A stretch of 64,000 bases of DNA from Eleusine coracana subsp. coracana (Eukaryota; Streptophyta; Magnoliopsida; Poales; Poaceae), in NCBI GenBank assembly GCA_032690845.1, contig CM064417.1, forward strand, positions 32,494,432 through 32,558,431, given 5' to 3'. The notes beneath the pieces are model-generated. The model made no database searches. It was not told the DNA's origin and worked only from the letters and a program-made list of their open reading frames with translations. Shown piece after piece: positions 22,046 to 32,929 of the stretch. A program made the translations under genes and the position numbers. Position 1 is the stretch's first letter; every line of letters begins with the position of its first letter.

Positions 22046-22403
22046 ATTTTATATACTAATGCTACCATGTTGGGAAAGATAATATTTAAAGGTGCTACTA
22101 TACGTTAGAAAGAATGGCTAGTTATGGTTATGTGTCAAAATGAATAAAGAAAAGGAGTAACCCTATTGTGGAGAAATCATAAAGCCTGTTGTGGTTTACA
22201 TTACTTCCATGCAAGCAAGTTCAGGTGCAAATGTGACTAAGCTCTAAGGATTAGCAACTTGCCAGATTAAACTAGTATTTCTTCTATTTGGTTGAATCGG
22301 TTTAGGAGTTTACTTTGTTGGTTGAGTCGTACCCTATTTTGTGTGAGTCTTAGTCGTAGTCAAGGGGTGGCCTGCGTGCCTTATACCCTGGGCTGGTGCC
22401 CAT
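22046..22403 (+). other. Continuation of gypsy-2 after the CACTA insertion
   Basis: Immediately right of the ATT duplication the reading TNATML..GATIR..EWL continues the linker peptide that stopped at 10671, showing that the CACTA element inserted into gypsy-2. Beyond about 22150 no frame is maintained and the DNA is not recognisably coding. Confidence 0.6.
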
Positions 22404-23079
22404 CAGTGGCGGAGCTACAAGGTGGGCCGTGGCCCACCCTGAGTTTTGTGCCATCAGCAAAGACCCCCACCTCGGCCCACCCCGCATCTTGCCAATGCCC
22501 TAACCGGTAGAGCGAGCACTGGCAACCGCGATGGCACGAAGCCGCGAGAGGGAGTGAGCTGCGGGCCGCGGGTGAGCTAGGGTTCCGCACTTCTGCTGCT
22601 CTGGTCGTCGGCGGCGGTGGCGTGTGCATGGCGAGTCGACGACGCGCGATCGGCGAGTGGCGAACCGACCGGGGGCGGCGGCGTGCGTTCGGCTTTTGGC
22701 AAGCAGCAGCCAGCGAGGTTGTGCGCGTGCCTGTCCAGCAAGGTAGGCGCTGCTCCCCTGTTCTTATTATTCTTGGTGTGTGGCTGCCGCCAAGATTGAT
22801 TAATTGTAACCAAGTTAATAATAGCTAGTACTATTTAGTACTTACTCTGGTTCTGTATAGATTTAATATTTATAAGGAAAGTTGATAATGTTTCTACGAA
22901 ATTGCATCCTTGCATCCATGTATGCTAGTCTTGAACCATTATTTTTTTATTTACTATGTCTTCTGAGACATTTTATTAAGCTCTTGATTTTATAATATAA
23001 GCTGACGCTTCATCTATGCTGTATGGTGAAAAAAATTTTTACCGGCCCACCCCGAGTTTCAATCCTAGCTCCACCACTG
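22404..23079. mobile_element. Small non-autonomous hAT element, 8-bp TSD
   Basis: The 676-bp block begins CAGTGGCGGAGCTA and ends as the reverse complement of CAGTGGTGGAGCTA, which are hAT-type inverted ends. The perfect 8-bp duplication GTGCCCAT flanks it (22396-22403 and 23080-23087). The interior has a GC-rich part (22510-22760) and an AT-rich part, with no transposase similarity, so it must have been mobilised by a related full-length element. The sharp ends and intact duplication suggest a fairly recent insertion into gypsy-2-derived DNA. Confidence 0.92.
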
Positions 23080-23087
23080 GTGCCCAT

Positions 23088-23560
23088 GTATGGGGGGAGG
23101 TTAATCATCGTGAATTGATTGAGGTTTCCTCCTTTCGGATATTAGGGTGGCACCGCCATCCATCCTGCCGTGGTGACGGCACCTTTTGATCTTTGTGAGA
23201 TCAGGGAGCTACGTGATCAGGTTCTTGGCCTGGGTGCGTCAGCGGATCGTGTGATCCTTGTCTTCTGCTCATGCCCAACTTCTGTTCTACGGGTGGAAGT
23301 CTTTCTTATCAGAATAAACTTGTGAACCGATCTCTTATATCAACTACTATACTACTGTTTGGTTCGGACTGGCTGGGCATATTTAACTCTTTAATCTGTT
23401 ACTACAATCGTGAACAATTTCAGTTAGAGTATTGCTGACGTAAGAACCTATCTTGGTCCTGCTAAGAGTTACTGTCATACAATATTGATTTTGTTTCTGC
23501 TAGTTGTTTACTTCAATTCAAGACAGGATAAAATATTTATTTACTGATCTAGACATAAAT
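23088..23560. other. Noncoding, probable gypsy-2 3' region
   Basis: No gene is supported. The segment TGGCACCGCCATCC..GGTGACGGCACC (about 23148-23180) is a loose inverted pair, and the following DNA resembles an LTR tail in composition, but no TG..CA ends with a duplication were found. The right limit is the start of the minus-strand gag of the next element. Confidence 0.35.
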
Positions 23561-24590
23561 TCAGACAAATCTAACATTCTTGGCTGTTAGTACCGTGAAA
23601 AATTGGGATAATCTTTTGTCACACGCAGTTGTGTTCTTATCACACATCAAGGCAGCTGTCCCGGCGACATTTTGGCTAGCATGCGAAAAACACGGGGGAG
23701 CCTCATCGTCGTTGTGCATTTGCTGGTTCACGTCATGGGCTACGTCGCGAGCGTGCCCACCAGCTGCTCGGCATGCGAGCTCGGGTTTGATCTCAGCCTC
23801 TTCCTCCTCCATTTTGCGCTGCACCTCCTAGAGTTCTTCCTTGTGTGCCAGCAACTGCTCGGGACGCATATTGGGCATTGAAGCTTCCTGTTCATCGGCC
23901 GTAGGGTTCGCCGGGCAGGTGCCTTCCTGATCAGGAGGTTCTCGATGTGTCCCATGAACCATTCACAAGTCGGGTGGCGGCGGCCCCTCACTCTGTTCTG
24001 CACTGAAATCCTCCATGGACCCACATCAAGGAGGTCGAAGAAGGACTCTATCTCATAAACTGCCATCCCCACAAACTCGTTGTTCATGGGACGGATGGAT
24101 TCGTACCACATAATGAGTAGTAGTGCCATGTCAGCTGCATTCCACGTGCGGAAAGGGAGCCCTATCAAGGAGCTCTTGTCCTGGAGCATCGGGGAGAGCG
24201 GTTATCCTCCGGCAAGGTGCACGGAAATGTTCATGGAAGCAAACAGCATGCATCGTAGATGATCCCAGGATGACCGTAGTCCCAAGAAAGCATCTAGCTA
24301 ACGCCAGAACGTCTCATAGTGAACATCGAGCGACCACATTGTCTCGGTGGCCTATGGGCTCGCGCCATCCAGTCGGGCTCCCACGGCGGCCTTAGCAGCA
24401 GTATCGCAACTAGTGGGAGAAGGCGGAGGGGCCGGCACGTCGACTCGCACTACCTTCCCCTCTGTTGTGGCGATAATGTCCAGGGTCCCAAATCAGACCT
24501 AAGTGTCGGGAACTGGGGGTAGCCATATGAACCTGATGGACTTGCAATCGATGCTCAAAATTCCCCTTTGGCACACCAACTATCGGTGTA
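23561..24590 (-). pseudogene. Ty3/gypsy gag N-terminal region (gypsy-4), broken
   Basis: On the minus strand, after a G-rich primer-binding-like start (TTGGTGTGCCAAAGGGG, about 24577-24561), readings with stops lead to LLAHKEELQEVQRKMEEEEA (about 23865-23805), a coiled-coil stretch, then HARDVAHDVNQQMHNDDEAP and FSHASQNVAGTAALM. The last two resemble the A..HDVN..I..DD..PP.F..ASQN.AAAA segment of large grass gypsy gag proteins of the Tat/Retand type. The sequence beyond 23561 is lost. The gag belongs to the LTR at 24590-25007 plus 42987-43576. Confidence 0.6.
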
Positions 24591-25007
24591 TCAAATGACT
24601 TTGTAGTCATTCATAGATTGCGCATTTAAGGTCGGATGGTGTTACTAATTGGGGAAGAATCCCTACATACAGTTTCGAGCTGGTCGTGTTACTTGTGTTG
24701 ATTGTACAGGGGGGTTACAATGGGTGAGAGAGAAAAGGGAGCTTCCAAGTCTCTTGGTCAGATGAGTCTTCGTGCGCGTGTGTTGAGCACGGTGAGCCTG
24801 CGCTTCATGGGGGCTCCTTCCCTTTTATACATAAAGGGAATGGGCCCATTTATATAGACACACACACACAATGAGTGGAGGAGGAGGAGGAAAATCCCCT
24901 TCATTGTCGTCAATGAGCGATGATCATTAGTCGTGGGGCCCATCATCCTTGTTCATGTCGTCCGTGGTCATGGCGCAGCCATGTAACGCTTGAGTGCCCG
25001 GCCGCTT
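24590..25007 (-). mobile_element. gypsy-4 5' LTR, proximal part
   Basis: On the minus strand this holds the R/U5 side of an LTR: TATAAAAGGGAAGGAG (TATA box at plus 24828-24835), then CTCACCCATTGTAACCCCCC and a U5 ending near 24590 at GATACACCGATAG next to TTGGTGTGCC. The U3 side is 18 kb away at 42987-43576 because copia-A inserted between. A short CA repeat lies at 24859-24870. Confidence 0.7.
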
Positions 25008-26584
25008 TGTAAGCTTCATGACCATTGATGATTGGATCCTCGAGGTATGAATGTTTTGGTGATTAATGACAACTATGATATTGTGGGCTAATATCAACAT
25101 GAGTGTTGTCTATGCAGATATCATCTCCAAACTCTACTACAAATCTTGTTGATGATGATGGTTGCCTTGGCGATGGATGACAATGACTACAAGCATGGAG
25201 GCTTGATGAGCTTGACGGAGTCCAAGGGTTGATGGAGATGGATCAAGGCTAAGGACAAGCTATGGAGCAAGTATTTGGAACACTTGTCTAATTGTTATGG
25301 CTTTGAGTCCATAGGAAAAACCAGACTATCAAGGGGGTCTAGGTCATGTCTCTTAGGTCATGACTAGTCGGTGATGTGCGTGGATGCTCAGTGAAATCAC
25401 AGGTACTATGTGACAGTGGAGAAGCCAACGAGCTGTTCGGATAAGCCAAGAAACAAAGTCAAGTGAGGACGAGAAGTTTTAGCTTTTGGACAGAGTGACC
25501 CGATAGAGGGGTTAGATGAGCCCAGACTATACGGTCACTAGGAGATCAGAGAGCAGTCTGCGAAGAAGTCTGTCAGCGTGAAGGCTTGTAGAGACCAGAC
25601 AGTACGGTATACAGACCGGACGGTCTGGTCAGTACAGAATATTATAGGCACAGTGAAGCCAACAGCTCTGGGAGTCATTCTAAGAGTGACCGGATGGTCC
25701 GGTCAGGCAGTGACCAGACAGTCCGGTCAGTGTGTCCAGAAAGGCAATCTCGTGGAGCAATGGCTAGTTGTAGGTAGGAAGCCTATATAACTTCGTTCTT
25801 AGGGTCTTGAACACCTCTCTTGGTCAATGGAATAGCTTGCAGCACTTGCGGAGTGTCAAGAGAAAAATAGGAGAGCACTAGGAGATATTGCATATCTTGA
25901 GAGTGCTAGTGAGAGTAACTAGAGCATCTTGCACATCTAAGGCTAGTGTGTCCTTGAGGGTGTGATCTAGGTTGTTACTCTTGGTCTATGGTGAGATCTA
26001 GACCGGTTAGGTGTCGATGATCGAGCCTATCGTGATTGGTTGTGAAGGTCATCACATGTTTGTACACGGTTTGAGCCCGCCGGTGAAAGGGGCATCAATA
26101 GTAAGCGCCCGTGTGGGCTCGGGGTGTTCGGTAAGTTCTCGAGGGAGGCGAACTTGTGTCTTGGTGGCAGTGGTGACATAATCGTGTCTTCACTCCAGGA
26201 GTGATTGTGGGCTTGTGTGCGAGAAATCCACATTGGTGGCAGGAGGGACCGGAACTCCAACGGGAGTGGTCCAACGACGAGTAGGGGAAGGTTCCATCCT
26301 TCCGAGACCTCAGGAAAAATCATGAGCATTCCTTGACCCCTCTTTACTATTTCGCAATTGTGTGCTCTAGTAACTAGGTTGACTTGTGGCTTGCATAGGT
26401 TAGTGTGTTTAGCTTCTGCATTTGTACTCATCATGAACACTAGCATGTGTTGGGTCTTGGCCTCGTAGAATTTTTTAGGTTGCAATGATTTCTTGGATCT
26501 AGTGATGTGAAATTGAACTATTCAGATTTGTGGTCGGCTTACTGATTCACCCCCCTGCCTCTCGGTACGCCTTCGGTTCTTACA
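25008..26584 (+). mobile_element. Copia-A 5' LTR
   Basis: Runs TGTAAGCTTC to TTCTTACA. The U3 has inverted motifs of the type GACCGGACGGTCTGGTC at about 25515-25740, and the sequence GTATGAATGTTTTGGTGAT near the start is shared with all copia LTRs in the window. It is collinear with 41628-42986 from about 25345 onward but lacks a roughly 120-base piece of the motif region present there. Confidence 0.85.
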
Positions 26585-26586
26585 AT

Positions 26587-26598
26587 TGGTATCAGAGC
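26587..26598 (+). other. Copia-A primer-binding site
   Basis: TGGTATCAGAGC follows the LTR after a 2-base spacer and is complementary to the 3' end of plant initiator tRNA-Met. Confidence 0.9.
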
Positions 26599-26637
26599 CA
26601 AGTGCTCATCTTTGAGGCTGAACCGTCTTAAGTAAGG

Positions 26638-27796
26638 ATGCCGGAAGAGATGGGGAGTGTTCCTATATTCAATGGGGAGGACTACGGGTATTGGAAGGCA
26701 CGCATTCAAGCCTACCTCAAGTCCCTTGATCCAGAGATATGGACGGTGACCCATGATTCGGATGCGGATGTGAACCCGCTTGATTCTGATTTCACTAAGC
26801 ACAATTCTAAGGCCAAGAATGCTCTGTTTGCATGCATTTCTAAGGATGTCATTGCAAGATTGGATGCGAGTTCGTCAGCACGTGATATCTAGACTAAGAT
26901 TCAGAGTATCCATGAGGGTACTAGTTTTGTCAAAGAGGAAAAGATATTATATGCTGAAGAACAAGTATGATAACATCACTAGATTGCCGTATGAGAGAGC
27001 TAACACTGTTTATTCTCGTTTTCATGTACTAGTGGAGGAGATCAATGCTCTTGTGGATGACTTCAAGCTCAATCCTGTTGAGGTGATTAGAAGATTCTTG
27101 AGGCTATTCAAAGACACCAAGTATGAGTCAATCATCACTTTCACCTTGCAAGGTGACCTCAAGACCAAATACCACCAAGGACATACTTGGCAAGATCACG
27201 GCTTTTGAGAGCTATCAGTTGGGTATGGATGATCCTCAACCATCCAACCTAGCTCTTCAAGCCGAGAAGCAAGAGCCTATCAATAGCAAGAAGAAAGTAG
27301 TGCGTGAAGATGATAATGATGATTATGGAGATAACTTGAGTGAGGACTTGGCTCTTCTCATGAAGGAGATGAAGACCTTCAAGAACAAGTTTGCTTCCAA
27401 GTCCAAGGGCAAGTGCTTCAACTGTGGGTCCAAGAACCATTTTATTCGGGGTTGCCCCAAGCTCAAAAAGAAGCTTTCAAGTCTCAAGACTCAAGTTATG
27501 ATGATGATGAAGAAGAAGAAGACCCCAAAGCCAAGCAAAAGAAGAAGAGATACCTCAACAAGTACAAGAGCAAAGGCAAAGGCAAAGCCAGAGGCTACAA
27601 GAAGAAGTTCTCACGCAAGGCCCTTGTTGGAGAGTGGACAAGTGACAACCCAAGTGACACATCCTCTTCCTCAAGTGATGATGACGAACAGGCCAACCAG
27701 GCCATGATCAAGACCACACTTCCACGAGCTCTTTCTCCACCTCCCACGTGCCTAATGGCCACGAGCCAACCTAGGGAGTGTGAGGATGAGAGAAGC
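26638..27796 (+). pseudogene. Copia-A gag, N-terminal two thirds
   Basis: Gag packages the element RNA. The start MPEEMGSVPIFNGEDYGYW (26638) has the W/Y-rich beginning of the UBN2-type copia gag, about 50 bases after the primer site. NKYDNITRLPYE and FLRLFKDTKYESIITF continue it, and the zinc knuckle CFNCGSKNHFIRGC (27414-27455) has the exact C-x2-C-x4-H-x4-C spacing. An acidic and Lys-rich stretch follows. A stop at 26890 and frameshifts near 26930, 27180 and 27480 break the frame. The ORF is cut at 27796 by a solo LTR and resumes at 28695 with SDDNEDEKLSC. Confidence 0.85.
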
Positions 27797-28694
27797 TGCT
27801 GAGAAAATCACTCCTATAGATACACGCAACACTCCTTCAATTCTAGACTTGCAAGGTCTAATGATTAGAGCTCATGCACGACGACTAAATTTAGAGGTGA
27901 GCTCGTTCCTACGTTCTTCGTTATATGTTACTTTTGAGGATGGTTTGCTACCTAATGATAATATTATGATTAGGAACCATGGTGAGGACTAGGAGATGAT
28001 AGGAGAAGGACTTGGGAACATGGAGGACCAACAAGGACTTGGAAGCCAAGGTGGAGGCCCAATCAAAACCGACTTTAAGTCTGTTTTGAAGCGCAGGACC
28101 AGTCCGCACTAAAACGGATACCCAGGACGCATACGGACTCGAATTTGGATGTTCTACATATGCAGGGAAAGATAAGGAGAGGACCTTTCCAATGCTCCTG
28201 GCATTATGTAAAAATTCATCAGGAGTCATCAGAAATCATCGAAACAAGAGAGAGTCCAGAATCTATATTGTTGTTGTGTCGTCTGTTTTTGGCCTTGGGG
28301 CTTTGTATCCAGTTATGCCCAATTAGGGGCACGTCCAGAGGGTCTTGCACAACCCTGGGATCTTCATAAACAGCCACCACCGCTCCATTAGGGTTCGGGT
28401 TTTGCTTAGATCAATTCTGTTCATAAACAGTGTCGCTGTTCATCAGTTTGTGAGACCCCAACTTCAAGAGTTTAATTATTCATCTACAATTGTGTTGCAT
28501 TCTTCTTTGTTCTTCTTTGTATTCTTGATTCGCAGGCAGGGATTAGCCTTCTCGGTGAGGTCAATCGTTCTTGGACCATCGATAACCAGAGGAGACATTG
28601 TGCTGCGATTGCAGGGTTCTGAGCGTGTTGTTTAGAAGCCGGATCGATTTGTGTTTTGCCTTCGCCCAAATCAAGATTACCCTTGTTCACATCA
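27797..28694 (+). mobile_element. Solo gypsy LTR inside copia-A gag
   Basis: The 898-bp block TGCTGAGAAAATCACTCC..TTCACATCA is clearly homologous over its length to the LTR at 52478-53411 (read on the minus strand), which is followed by a gypsy primer site and gag. No internal domain is present. The flanks (AGAAGC on the left, GCAGTGAC on the right) do not show an intact 5-bp duplication, so the ends or the duplication have changed, although copia-A gag reads on across the site. Confidence 0.85.
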
Positions 28695-29620
28695 GCAGTG
28701 ACGACAACGAGGATGAGAAGCTCTCTTGTGCTGAGCTTTGGAGTATGCTTGAGCAAGCCCGTGACATCGCCATAAGGACCATGTTGGTGAGCTTGAGAGT
28801 GAGATAAAGAACCTTGTCACATCTCATGGGGCCCTAAACAAGAGTTATGACAAACTCAAGGGTGATCATGTAGAGCTTTGTGAGAAGTACGAGGCCCTTG
28901 AACTTGCTCTTGAGGCCATCAATATTGAGAACCTTGCCTCTCCCTCCTCTAGTTCATCTAAGAGTGATGCTTCTACTATGTGTGATGAACTAACCACCTC
29001 GGTCGAGGTTTCTTCTCTTGAGCCATTTATTTTGGAGGAATATCACAAGCTCAAGAAAGAGAGGAAGATGGTGATGGACGGCTTCGAGAGGCTCACACGT
29101 GGTAGAGCCATCCACAAGGAGATCCTTGGGAGAAACCTTGTGAACAATGTCTCCGACCGGGGACTTGGCTCAAATCCGGCCGCCATCGACATCATCTCGA
29201 TGAGTGACTCCATCCCCGCGTGGATCAAGCCCCTACTCGCTGACGACTACTATTACGAGAGGTGTTGCAAGGATGGTCACACCATCAAGGATTGTCCTAT
29301 GGTGAGAAGTTCCATTGTTTTACCTAATGCTAACTTGTTCCATGAGAACACCCATTTCAAGATTTTTAGGGACAAGGGTGGTGTGAAAGCAAAGGCTTTG
29401 GGACAAACAAGAAGAGAAAGGTCAAGAGCATATGGGTGCCTAAGTGCATTGTTGATCTTGAGAGATCAACAAAGTACAAGTGGGTGCCTAAGAACAAGAC
29501 CTAGAAGATGGTGGTGGTGGTGGACCAGGAGCTTACTTGAAGATCAAGTGAAGTCCACCACAAGTGACATGGACCTTGACATATCTACTCATGAGGGAGG
29601 TATCCGTGTTTATTCTTGAT
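28695..29620 (+). pseudogene. Copia-A gag, C-terminal part
   Basis: After the solo LTR the peptide EKLSCAELWSMLEQARDIA, then a coiled-coil-like region (YDKLKGDHVELCEKYEALEL), then LEEYHKLKKERKMVMDGFER and NPAAIDIISMSDSIPAWIKP are readable in one frame up to about 29350, with a Cys/His cluster CCKDGHTIKDCP at 29263-29300. One indel near 28790 interrupts it. At 29597-29620 another frame reads VFILDSCSV, the position and wording where copia proteases have W-I-L-D-S-G, and then the coding similarity ends. Fragments of the same protein are present at 1-215. Confidence 0.75.
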
Positions 29621-30781
29621 AGTTGTAGTGTGTTCTTTTTTTTCTTGCATTGCATGGTAACTAGGACTCCTTTATGACTAGTATATTTTGCATCTATGAA
29701 TGTGTAAATAACTAAAACAAAAACACATAAAAATTAGTCAATGTCTAACCCACTCAAGATAGCTATAAGCAAGGGGGAGTGCTTGAGATGGTGGTTTGGC
29801 TTCTCTCAAGGCAAGGATATGGCTTATAGTGAATAAGCTTGAGAGGGGTTCAAACTTGACATTGCTAGGTTTCCTTTGTGTCTTGTTTAATATTGCTTGC
29901 ATTCACATGGCATGTTTACATTCATTGCATATGTCAAATGCTTGTTGCGTGCATTATATAGGAAACACAAAGGAGGCTTGTCTCACTTAGAGAATTTTGT
30001 ACCTTATGATCTATATGAGATTACACCTCCACAAGTGTGACCAAAGGAAAGAATTATACTTCATGCCCATTGAGAAAGCTCTTATGAACTCCAAGGTTAA
30101 ACCAACTCATACGGTTCATGGACTAAGGCTCATACATACCCATTTGGTTCTTAATTGCCTTGGTTCTTATTCGCTTGATTCTTCATTAGGCATTTGCGAA
30201 AATTCTAAGGCCATATAGAGCCTCTATTTGAAAAGGAGTGTGATGTTTATTTGGGTGTTGAGTGAAGGCACTTGGAAAATGAAGAAATTCCTTGTTTCAG
30301 CAAAGTCCACTAGGGACTGTACAGTCCGGTCTGTGCTCTATGCATAGTGCTTCGGGAATTTGGAAATGGAGACCGGACAAAACATCTTTAAAGGTCGTAC
30401 AGTCAGGTCTGCATGTTGTTATGTTGTCCAAAACTGTGATTTCTAGAATCAACGAAGTGACCAGACAGTCTGGTCCAGTGAACGTACCGTCCGATCACTA
30501 CATTGAAAACGTGTGCTTCGCTTTCAATCATGACCGCTGACCTTTCCTTGATGGATCTCAGTCGTCCGTTCATTATTTGACCTAGGTCAACATCCAGAAG
30601 GACCTTTGTCCTTGTCTTCGTTCGACTCATGACGTTGAGAGCTCGCCTTGAACGCCGCCCCGCACCTTCCGTCGCTGAGCTCCCGCCGTCGAGCCACCAT
30701 GCTTCCCCACCAGCATCGCTGCTCGCCACTGCTCTGCTCACGCGTAGCCGCGTCGTGCTTCCAAAAAAACCCTAGGCAGAC
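29621..30781 (+). other. Copia-A internal noncoding region with promoter-like motifs
   Basis: The first 700 bases resemble the 3' leader region of copia-B (CTTCATGCCCATTGAG at 30060 and 36446) and include the purine tract AGCAAGGGGGAG at 29769. From 30300 to 30500 GACCGGAC/GTCCGGTC-type inverted motifs recur, and 30600-30760 is GC-rich, continuing on the far side of copia-B at 39049. No coding sequence is supported. Confidence 0.6.
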
Positions 30782-31481
30782 TGTAAGGATCATGACCATT
30801 AAGGTCACCCCGAGGTATGAATGTTTTGGTGATGACTGACAAACATGAAATATGACTAATGTCTACACGAGTGTTGTTCGAGAGTAGGGGAAGGCGCCAT
30901 CCTTTCGAGACCTCGGGAAAAAAAATCATGAGCCATCTCTTACTCTAGTCCTTACTTTCATGCATTACTTTCCGCATTTACATGTCCTACTTGTGTGCTT
31001 ACCTTGCTCTACTTAATTACCTTGCTTGTGTGCTTACCTTGCTCTACTTAATTACCTTGTAGACTTGCATGAATAGGCTTCTTTACTTGCTAGTTGTGCT
31101 TAGCTTTCACTTGATCCCTAGCATGTATAGAAGTTGCTATGGCTTAGTTGATCACCCTCCTATGTGTTGTGCTACTCATGCTTGTATGTTCTAGTTCTTT
31201 ACCTTGTAGCTTTGCATGAGTAGGCTCCTTTGATAGCTTGTTGTGTGCTTCCGCGTGTCTTTGATCACTAGCTTGCATAGGAGTTGTAATGCCTTGTGTG
31301 ATCCACTAGTATGCTTAGGTTGTTGTACCTTTCATAGGTTCATTATCTTGCTAGTATGATCATCACTAGAATTGCTATAAGAGTTGCATTGAGTAGTCAG
31401 TTTTAGAAATTGGCCAATTTGGTACATAGTGCAAGTTCCCGATTCACCCCCCTCCCCCCTCTCGGTCACTTGGTCCTTTTA
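30782..31481 (+). mobile_element. Copia-B 5' LTR with large deletion
   Basis: It starts TGTAAGGATC and ends CCTTTTA. It agrees with the 3' LTR for its first about 100 bases and for its last about 600, but lacks roughly 1.17 kb in between, joined at GTTGTTC/GAGAGTAGGGG near 30880. The missing part contains the promoter-side inverted motifs. Confidence 0.85.
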
Positions 31482-31483
31482 AG

Positions 31484-31495
31484 TGGTATCAAATC
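31484..31495 (+). other. Copia-B primer-binding site, altered
   Basis: TGGTATCAAATC follows the 5' LTR after two bases. Compared with the standard TGGTATCAGAGC it has two changes at its 3' side. Confidence 0.8.
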
Positions 31496-31549
31496 CAAGT
31501 GCTCATCATAGGGCTTAACCGCCTTGAATAGTGACCGTGTTGAGTTGGG

Positions 31550-32900
31550 ATGTCATCCTATTTGAGGTCGGGTCATGGCTCATGGAAGGATCGCTTGAAA
31601 AGCTACCTAAATGCCATGATTTCGGATGAGTTGATGGACATACTTGTGGACTTAGCCAATACCTTTACCGATGATCATGTATATGATGATGATTGTGTGG
31701 ATGTGTCTAGTTCTAATGAGTGCCTAGATTTTACTAGTGATGATTTGATAGGTTGCTCTACTAGTGTGCCTAGTGTGATGATTGATGATGTTGGATCTCT
31801 TGATCTTTCTTTCTCTTCTAGTGTGACTAGTGCTGATGATGCTTGCGAGTCTTTTATTGGTCATGCTAGTGATTCACTTGTTGAGGAGTTCTTTCCATTT
31901 TGTGCTAATGAGAATGAGGACTTACATGAATCTCTTATTCGCTTGCGAGGTATTGTGAACAGGATTGGTGCAACTACTTTTGAGCTTCCCAATATTGTGA
32001 TAGTCGAGAAGATCCTCACCTTGCTCCCTAGCAGCAAGCTCCTCTACGTCACCCTTGATCTCATGATGGAGAAGGGTCTCTCCGTCGAGGATGTGATTGG
32101 GTTGCTCTTTGAGGATGAGGAGATCACCGCAAGCTGGAATGAGCAGAAGACTTCCAAGGAAAACAATGGAACATCCTCAGGAAAAGGGAAAGGAGTAGCT
32201 TCGAGCTCAAACTTCTTTGATCCCTCCACAAGATTGCCTTGCAACAGCTTTTACAACCCCTTCATATCAAGACCTACACCAAGCTCTTCATCAGGCGCTT
32301 CATTGAGTTCTACCCCAAGTGCCATTCCAAGTTCTCACATATTGCTGTGAGAGGAGCGCCGACCACAATGCTCACACGATCATTGGAGATGATCAATCTC
32401 ACCACTTCGGCTCCGGTGCCTCCGCCTCCTCCACCACAAGATCGACTTTGGCATCTTCGTCAAGCTCACCAACAGAATCTCATCTTTCAACTTGGTGAAT
32501 TTATGAGAAATCCGAATGATGATCTCTTAAGCATTTATGATCTTGTGTGTAGGATAAACTCATTCAGAGGTCTTCAGAGGATCCTATCAAATGAAGTGAT
32601 TGATAGACTCCTCTTACAAATCACAACTCCTGAGAGGAGTTTCTTACTTGAGGAGGTAGTCAACAGAAGACATGAGCTCTCAATTGAGAGGGCAATGGAG
32701 ATGATACTTGTGTTCCACTCACAAGTGGAACACGTGCTTGAGCACGTCACTGGCCTCTATGATGTCCCTCACTAGTACATCACCCTCAACAATGTGCACA
32801 TGGGGGATGGTCATTAGAGGTATCGTGCTCCTCACTATCCCATCCGAAGGGATTGCAAGAATCCCTACCTATGAGGATAGGCTTATCGCTTGACGTGATG
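31550..32900 (+). pseudogene. Copia-B gag, frameshifted
   Basis: The ORF begins MSSYLRSGHGSWKDRLKSYL after the primer site. An acidic and Ser-rich stretch follows, then ELPNIVIVEKILTLLPSSKL and TLDLMMEKGLSVEDVIGLLF, which match the UBN2-type gag fold (L..LP..). A second frame from about 32240 carries FIRRFIEFYPKC and a basic and Pro-rich stretch, then RINSFRGLQRILSNEVIDRL. The canonical CCHC knuckle was not found. A stop and frameshift at about 32240-32350 and further stops beyond 32775 separate it from protease. The N-terminal W/Y block is poorly kept. Confidence 0.65.
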
Positions 32901-32929
32901 AGGTTAGTGCTAATCAATCAAGTAATGCT

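Noticed and set aside
22577..22828. Open frames inside the hAT element
   Set aside because: Short, overlapping on both strands, GC-rich and without similarity to hAT transposase.
24079..24395. Plus-strand open frames in the gypsy-4 gag region
   Set aside because: Shadows of the minus-strand gag. They lack any recognisable motif.
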